Below, piece by piece: positions 23,862 to 32,720 of a stretch of DNA of 32,720 bases. Within the stretch, counting starts at the first letter, position 1, and every line of letters begins with the position of its first letter. The position numbers and the translations under genes were made by a program. The notes beneath the pieces are model-generated. The model did not search any database. It was not told the DNA's origin and saw only the letters and a list, made by a program, of their open reading frames with translations. Source of the DNA: Candidatus Alistipes faecavium (GTDB taxonomy: Bacteria; Bacteroidota; Bacteroidia; Bacteroidales; Rikenellaceae); NCBI GenBank assembly GCA_019118605.1, contig DWYP01000027.1:1-32720 (forward strand), in the 5' to 3' direction.

Positions 23862-26114
23862 TTATTGAGCGTTTTTGAGTTCAAAGACAAGGTTCCCGCC
23901 CCGGACGAGTTCGTCGTGGCCGATGCGGTAGCGGCGCAGCGGACGTCCTCCGAGCGTCATGCGGTCGATGTAACCCTCGCCGCGCTTCTCGATCGTAAGC
24001 ACGCCCTGCGGGGTGTCGATCTGTACGCGGTCGAACGTCGGGGCCGTCAGCGTGTAGGCGGGTTCGCCCGGACAGTCGGGATAGAAGCCCAGCATCGTGA
24101 AGACCGCCCAGGCCGACATCGTGCCGGTGTCGTCGTTGCCCGGAATGCCGTCGGGTGCCGTGGTGAAGTATTCCGCGAGCAGCCGCCGCGTCTCGCGCTG
24201 CGTGCGCCACTCCTCGCCCGCGAAGCGGCTGAAGAGGTACGCATAGGCGATGTCGGGCTCGTTGGCCGGGTCGTAGAGGCCTTCGTCGAAGACCATCTGC
24301 AGCTTCTCGACGAAGCGCTTCCGACCGCCCATCAGGCGCGCCAGCCCCTCGACGTCGTGCGGCACATAGAAGGTGTAGTTCCAGGCCGAACCCTCGTGGA
24401 ATCCCGGAGCGGCGGAGAAGTTCTCGCCCGCCTTCGGGTCGAAGGGCGTGAGGAACGTCCCGTCCATGGTGATCGGGCGCAGCGTCCCGAACTCCCGGTC
24501 GTAGTAGTGGCGGTATCCGAGCGACCGCGCGCGGAACAGCGCCGCGTCGTCCTTTTTTCCGAGCGAGTCGGCCAGGCGCGCGAGCGCGGCGTCGGCCACG
24601 TAGTACTCCAGGGCGTGCGATACGGAGACGTCGCCCGCCAGATCCTGGGCGAAGAATCCCAGCGGGATGTAGCCCCGTTCGATGTAGGGGTCGATGTCGG
24701 GCCGCAGGAGGTTCTGCGCCCCGGGCGTGGTCGCCGACTTGCGGAAGCCTTCGTAGGCCGTCTCGATGTCGAAATCCCGCAGCCCCTTCATCCAGGTGTC
24801 CGCAATGACCGGAATCGCAGGGTCGCCCTCCATGGTGAAGGTCTCGCGGCCGTACAACTCCCAGCGGGGCATCCACCCCCATTCGCGGTAGATGTCGATC
24901 ATCGAGCGCACCATCTCCGTCTGCCGCTCGGGGTAGACCATCGTCAGCAGCTGGTGCACGTTGCGGTAGGTATCCCACAGCGAAAAGACCGTGTAGCGGT
25001 CGCCGTCCGTAACGCCCACCTCGCCCGAGCGCTCCATCAGGGGGTATTCGCCGTTGACGTCGCTCACGAGGTTCGGGTGGATCAGCGCATGGTAGAGCGC
25101 CGTATAGAAGACCGTGCGCTGCTCCTGCGTGCCGCCCTCGACACGGATGCGCCCCAGGTCGGCGTTCCAACGCGCGCGGGCCGCCTCACGGACCGCGTCG
25201 AAGGTCGTCGCACCGCCCTGCTCGGCCTCGAGGTTGCGCCGGGCATTCTCCGTCGAGACGTACGAAATGCCCACGTGCACCTCCACCTGCTCGCCCGCCG
25301 CGAGGTCGTCGTACGTGAACCAGTAGCCCACGTCGTCGCCGGCCAGTTCGCGTCCGTATTCGGTGTAGAGCTTGTATTTGCCGTTGTCGGGCGTCCACTC
25401 GGCCTCGACGCCCGTCATCGGGCGCTGCTTCTTCCAGTAGCCCGAGGCGTCGGGGACTTTCGAAACGCGCAGCACGAAGTAGACCGGGAAGACCTTCTGC
25501 GGGTTGTAGCAGAACGTCCCGAGGAGCTTCATGCCCTCGATCTCCGTGGCACTCACGCGCCGGAGCATCGCCCCGCTCTCGTTCGTAAGCCCCTCGCCGA
25601 GGTTTAACAGAATATGGCCCTTGCCGGCCGGGAAGGTATAGCGTTCGACCGACGTGCGCGGCGTGGCCGTCGCCTCGGCGCGGATGCCGTACTTCGAGAG
25701 CGTCACGCCGTAGTAGCCCGGCGAGGCGGTCTCATCGCCGTAGTCCGAGCCGTATTCGCGGTAATCGACCGTCAGCTCGCCCGTCGTGGCCATCGTCAGC
25801 AGCGACCCCATGTCGGGGCATCCCACGCCGCTCAGCGCCCCGTGGGCGAATCCCGTGAAGAACCGGTTGTGGTACTCGTAGGGCGTCGACCACCAGCGGG
25901 CATCCTTGTCGTAGACATTCTCGTCGGAGCCCATCACGTTGAACGGCACCACAGACATCATGCCGTTGGGGCACACCGCGCCGGGATTCGTCGTCCCGAA
26001 GTTCGTCGTCCCGATGAAGGGATCGACACAGTCGGCGGGCTGCTGCGCCCGCAGCGGTACGGAAAAGAGCGTCGCGGCCAAAGCCGAGACACCGATTATG
26101 CTTCTGAGACCCAT
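23862..26114 (-). CDS. GH92-family glycosidase, diverged, periplasmic
   Basis: 750 aa from the ATG at 26114, whose first base is shared with the upstream stop (TAATG). It has a type I signal peptide (ALAATLFSVPLRAQ) and no lipobox, unlike its two neighbours. Glu574 (HEGSAWNYT) and Asp661/Asp662 (GNDDTGTMSAW) keep the acid and base region. The HGNxPxxH segment of other GH92 enzymes is replaced by ANEPDIAYAYLF, and CGQM is replaced by TGTM. It is probably an alpha-mannosidase of another GH92 subgroup with different linkage or substrate. The longer upstream frame to 26471 lies inside the GH130 gene and is rejected. Confidence 0.9.
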   Translation of the reverse strand: MGLRSIIGVSALAATLFSVPLRAQQPADCVDPFIGTTNFGTTNPGAVCPNGMMSVVPFNVMGSDENVYDKDARWWSTPYEYHNRFFTGFAHGALSGVGCPDMGSLLTMATTGELTVDYREYGSDYGDETASPGYYGVTLSKYGIRAEATATPRTSVERYTFPAGKGHILLNLGEGLTNESGAMLRRVSATEIEGMKLLGTFCYNPQKVFPVYFVLRVSKVPDASGYWKKQRPMTGVEAEWTPDNGKYKLYTEYGRELAGDDVGYWFTYDDLAAGEQVEVHVGISYVSTENARRNLEAEQGGATTFDAVREAARARWNADLGRIRVEGGTQEQRTVFYTALYHALIHPNLVSDVNGEYPLMERSGEVGVTDGDRYTVFSLWDTYRNVHQLLTMVYPERQTEMVRSMIDIYREWGWMPRWELYGRETFTMEGDPAIPVIADTWMKGLRDFDIETAYEGFRKSATTPGAQNLLRPDIDPYIERGYIPLGFFAQDLAGDVSVSHALEYYVADAALARLADSLGKKDDAALFRARSLGYRHYYDREFGTLRPITMDGTFLTPFDPKAGENFSAAPGFHEGSAWNYTFYVPHDVEGLARLMGGRKRFVEKLQMVFDEGLYDPANEPDIAYAYLFSRFAGEEWRTQRETRRLLAEYFTTAPDGIPGNDDTGTMSAWAVFTMLGFYPDCPGEPAYTLTAPTFDRVQIDTPQGVLTIEKRGEGYIDRMTLGGRPLRRYRIGHDELVRGGNLVFELKNAQ

Positions 26115-27121
26115 TACAGAATGCTGTTTTTCTTCGTAAATTCCACAATCTCGGGAATGTATCCGAATGCAAGGCCCGTCACCGTGTCGGCGCATCCGTA
26201 GTAGACGGCGACACGCCCCGTCGCGGGATCGTGAAGCGCCGCGCACGGGAAGGTGACGTTCGGAACGTCGCCCATGCACTCGTACGTCTCGCGCGGGGAG
26301 ATCAGGTACGGGCCGCTGCGGGCCGTGACCTTCCAAGGCTCCTCGCGGTCGAGCAGCGCCGAGCCGAAGGCGTAGACATAGCCGTTGCACGAACGCAGCA
26401 CCCCGTGGTAGAACAACAGCCACCCCTCGCTCGTCTCGATGGGAATGGGCCCGGCGCCGATCTTCATGCACTGCCAGGCCGAGACCTCGAACGGCGCAGG
26501 CGACATCACGTGGCGGTGGCGGCCCCAGAAGCAGAGGTCGGGGCTCTCCGAATAGAAGATGTCGCCGAAGGGCGTATGACCCGTATCGCTCGGGCGCGAC
26601 AGCATCGCATAGCGGCCGTTGATCTTGCGCGGGAACATCACGCCGTTGCGGTTATACGGCAGGAAGGCGTTTTCCAGCTGGTGGAAGGTCTCGAAATCGT
26701 CCGTCCACGCCACGCCGATCGTCGGGCCGTGGTATCCGTTGCACCAGGTCACATAGTAGCGGTCGTCGATCTTCGCCACGCGGGGGTCGTAGCCGTAGAC
26801 CCATTCGCCGACCTCCGGATCGGCGCCCGTGAGGCGGAAGTCCTCCTCGCGGATCTCCCAGTTCACGCCGTCGACCGAGAAGCCCACGTGGATGCGCATC
26901 CGCCGGTTCGTGTCGTCGCAGCGGAAAACGCCCGCGAAGTTATACTTTCCCTTTTTGAACGGCACAACCGCCGAGTTGAAAATCGAGTTCGACGTCGACA
27001 GGGCGTGACGTCCGATGATCGGATTGGCCGAGTAGCGCCAGAGCACCTCCTTCGAGCCTGCCGGACGATCCTCCCACGGCATCGACGCAAGCGGTTCTCC
27101 CATGATTTTCAGATGTTCCAT
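26114..27121 (-). CDS. GH130 beta-mannosyl phosphorylase (Man-beta-1,4-GlcNAc type)
   Basis: 335 aa, no signal peptide, so cytoplasmic. Five-bladed propeller family: [21 protein letters not shown] near the N-terminus, [23 protein letters not shown] with Asp112 as the probable proton donor, and late [13 protein letters not shown] and [13 protein letters not shown] motifs. This pattern matches the GH130_2 group that phosphorolyses mannosyl-beta-1,4-N-acetylglucosamine into mannose-1-phosphate and GlcNAc. Alpha-mannosidases encoded downstream would trim outer mannoses of N-glycans, leaving this core disaccharide for import. It is the first gene of the operon; its stop overlaps the GH92 start. 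A start at M7 is also possible. Confidence 0.9.
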   Translation of the reverse strand: MEHLKIMGEPLASMPWEDRPAGSKEVLWRYSANPIIGRHALSTSNSIFNSAVVPFKKGKYNFAGVFRCDDTNRRMRIHVGFSVDGVNWEIREEDFRLTGADPEVGEWVYGYDPRVAKIDDRYYVTWCNGYHGPTIGVAWTDDFETFHQLENAFLPYNRNGVMFPRKINGRYAMLSRPSDTGHTPFGDIFYSESPDLCFWGRHRHVMSPAPFEVSAWQCMKIGAGPIPIETSEGWLLFYHGVLRSCNGYVYAFGSALLDREEPWKVTARSGPYLISPRETYECMGDVPNVTFPCAALHDPATGRVAVYYGCADTVTGLAFGYIPEIVEFTKKNSIL

Positions 27122-27165
27122 AACGTATTACGAGTTACTGTCTGACAATAGGTTGAATTTTTGTG

Positions 27166-27173
27166 GAAAGATA
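27166..27173 (-). promoter_or_regulatory. -7-like element (TATCTTTC) for the GH130-GH92 operon
   Basis: The minus strand has TATCTTTC 44 bp before the GH130 ATG, one mismatch from TAnnTTTG. A TTG lies about 20 bp further upstream, where a -33 box would be. The interval 27122-27335 is a divergent control region shared with the serine dehydratase gene. Confidence 0.45.
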
Positions 27174-27309
27174 CGACTTTTTAGCCAAACACACAACAGC
27201 CCGCCTCCGTTTCGGACGAAAAAAAGCCTTCCGCGCCCCTTCTCCGGAGCCGCAGCCGTCCGAGAAGAAATTCCCCGGGCACGCACGGCGCACTCTTTCG
27301 AATTTTGCG

Positions 27310-27317
27310 TATCTTTG
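27310..27317 (+). promoter_or_regulatory. -7 element (TATCTTTG) for the serine dehydratase gene
   Basis: TATCTTTG matches TAnnTTTG and ends 18 bp before the ATG at 27336, giving a short leader. Confidence 0.6.
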
Positions 27318-27335
27318 CCCCACACAACCACGGAT

Positions 27336-28538
27336 ATGGAATCGCTCAAAGAACTCTATAAGATCGGTAACGGCCCCTCGAGCAGCCACACAATGGGGCC
27401 CAAGCGCGCAGCCGAACAGTTTGCCGCACGCTGCCGCGACGTCGACGCCTACCGCGTGACCCTCTACGGATCGCTCGCAGCAACCGGCAAGGGACACCTC
27501 ACCGACGTGGCCATCTGCTCGGTGCTCGAGCCCCTGGCCCCGACCGAAATCGTCTGGAAACCCGACGTCGTGCTCCCCTTCCACCCCAACGGCATGCTCT
27601 TCGAAGGGCTCCGGGGCGGTCAGGCGGTCGATTCGTGGACGATCTTCAGCATCGGGGGCGGCGCCCTGGCCAACGAAAACACCCGTCAGGAGGAGCCGCA
27701 GAGCATCTACCCGCTGACCACCATCTCGGAGATCAAGGCATGGTGCTACCGCGAAGGAAAGACCTATTGGGAGTATGTCAACGACTGCGAGGGCCCCGGG
27801 ATCTGGGACTACCTCGACCGGATCTGGACGGTCATGTGCGAGACGATCCAGCGGGGGCTGAACAACGACGGCGTGCTGCCCGGCGGCCTGAAGGTCGCAC
27901 GCAAGGCCTCGACCTACTACGTGAAGTCGAAGAGCTACTCCGACTCACTCTCCTCGCGGGCCAAGATCTACGCCTACGCCCTGGCAACCTCGGAGGAGAA
28001 CGCCTCGGGAGGCGTCGTCGTCACGGCCCCGACGTGCGGGTCGAGCGGCGTGGTTCCCGCGGTGCTCTACCACCTGGCCACCTCGCGCGACTTCCTGCGC
28101 ATCCGCATCCTGCGGGCCCTGGCCACCGCGGGGCTCTTCGGCAACATCGCCAAGACCAACTCCTCGATCTCCGGGGCCGAAGTCGGCTGCCAGGGCGAGG
28201 TCGGCGTGGCATGCGCCATGGCCGCGGCCGCCGCGTGCCAGCTCTTCGGAGGCACCCCCTCGCAGATCGAATACGCCGCCGAGATGGGCCTCGAGCACCA
28301 CCTCGGGCTCACGTGCGACCCCGTCTGCGGGCTGGTGCAGGTTCCCTGCATCGAGCGCAACGCCATCGCCGCGGCCCGGGCGCTCGACGCAAACATCTAC
28401 GCCACGCTCTCCGACGGCGCCCACCTGGTCTCCTACGACCGTGTCGTCGAGGTGATGGCCGAGACGGGCCACGACCTCCCGAGCCTCTACCGCGAGACCT
28501 CCGAGGGCGGACTCGCGCGCCGTTACGACCGGAAATAG
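27336..28538 (+). CDS. sdaA: L-serine ammonia-lyase (iron-sulfur L-serine dehydratase)
   Basis: 400 aa from the ATG at 27336 (MESLKELYKIGNGPSSSHTMGP); upstream in-frame codons lie before the promoter. Single-chain enzyme with the beta domain first (SSSHTMGP phosphate/substrate loop) and the catalytic alpha domain from about 140. Cys285, Cys327 and Cys338 have spacings of 42 and 11, the same as the three [4Fe-4S] cysteines I recall for the Legionella enzyme (343/385/396). APTCGSSGVVPA is also intact. It deaminates L-serine to pyruvate and ammonia in the cytoplasm and is oxygen-sensitive, which fits an anaerobe. Monocistronic, convergent with rpoC. Confidence 0.95.
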   Translation: MESLKELYKIGNGPSSSHTMGPKRAAEQFAARCRDVDAYRVTLYGSLAATGKGHLTDVAICSVLEPLAPTEIVWKPDVVLPFHPNGMLFEGLRGGQAVDSWTIFSIGGGALANENTRQEEPQSIYPLTTISEIKAWCYREGKTYWEYVNDCEGPGIWDYLDRIWTVMCETIQRGLNNDGVLPGGLKVARKASTYYVKSKSYSDSLSSRAKIYAYALATSEENASGGVVVTAPTCGSSGVVPAVLYHLATSRDFLRIRILRALATAGLFGNIAKTNSSISGAEVGCQGEVGVACAMAAAAACQLFGGTPSQIEYAAEMGLEHHLGLTCDPVCGLVQVPCIERNAIAAARALDANIYATLSDGAHLVSYDRVVEVMAETGHDLPSLYRETSEGGLARRYDRK

Positions 28539-28651
28539 GCCGCACGGCATCATGCCCGCACGGTATACCGCGGCGCTTCTTCCCGGCAGGGAGAGGCGCC
28601 GCGACTACATCCGGGCCCGCCCGTCCCGGGCCGCGGAATGCCCAACAACAC

Positions 28652-28689
28652 AAAAAAGCCTCCTCCCCACGCGGGGAAGAGGCTTTTTT
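28652..28689. terminator. Bidirectional terminator between sdaA and rpoC
   Basis: GCCTCCTCCCC (28658-28668) pairs with GGGGAAGAGGC (28673-28683) with one mismatch and an ACGC loop. It has six A on the left and six T on the right, so it works for both converging genes. Confidence 0.93.
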
Positions 28690-28730
28690 CGTTGGCTGCG
28701 GAGCGGAGGGCATCCTCCTCCCGCCTACGG

Positions 28731-32720
<3,990 letters not shown>

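Noticed and set aside
19036..25607. Three long plus-strand frames (839, 766 and 583 codons) opposite the GH92 genes
   Set aside because: They are shadows of the GH92 coding strand. The GH92 proteins have full domain structure and signal peptides, and the shadows have none.
26115..26471. Upstream extension of the third GH92 gene
   Set aside because: The extra 119 codons overlap the GH130 gene in another frame. The ATG at 26114 gives a proper signal peptide and a TAATG junction.

Overview
The window comes from a high-GC member of the Bacteroidota, most like Alistipes or another Rikenellaceae gut bacterium. The evidence is the repeated TAnnTTTG promoter element typical of the phylum, an archaeal-type prolyl-tRNA synthetase, a DUF6377 regulator, and glycosidase families GH92, GH97 and GH130 on lipoproteins and exported proteins. 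The genus is inferred from the style of the genes, not from a marker gene.

Layout. Positions 1-537 have visibly lower GC than the rest. They hold the start of a tyrosine-recombinase gene pointing out of the left edge, just beyond the 3' end of a tRNA-Ser(CGA) gene (538-624). This looks like the edge of an integrated element. Ordinary chromosome follows: a Trp/Tyr-rich lipoprotein and a FadL-like outer-membrane protein (914-3912), proS (4045-5529), a cation-diffusion-facilitator transporter (5657-6574), an ECF sigma factor with a tiny acidic ORF behind it (7071-7866), an HdeD-like membrane protein, and a GH97 enzyme with the retaining alpha-galactosidase residues (8090-10766, minus strand).

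The most interesting block is 11133-18949. A membrane-spanning DUF6377 regulator is followed by a cytoplasmic Gfo/Idh/MocA oxidoreductase, tatA, a second Gfo/Idh/MocA oxidoreductase with a clear twin-arginine signal, a DUF1080 (3-keto-disaccharide hydrolase-like) lipoprotein, a sugar-isomerase-like TIM-barrel lipoprotein, and tatC. The two Tat translocase genes bracket the Tat substrate. The families match a glycoside C3-oxidation route: a cofactor-loaded oxidoreductase makes a 3-keto sugar in the periplasm, DUF1080 and TIM-barrel proteins process it, and a cytoplasmic oxidoreductase may reduce the product.

A minus-strand operon (27121-19216) then encodes a GH130 mannosyl phosphorylase and three diverged GH92 alpha-mannosidases. 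Together they look like a system for trimming host or yeast mannose glycans, and no SusC/SusD pair is visible here. The window closes with an iron-sulfur L-serine dehydratase (27336-28538) converging on rpoC, whose N-terminus lies off the right edge.

Several gaps hold short-period tandem arrays: purine-rich units of 16, 17 and 11 bp, and a spaced GTTCC array. These, the integrase/tRNA boundary and the Tat/keto-sugar locus are the main items for a second look.
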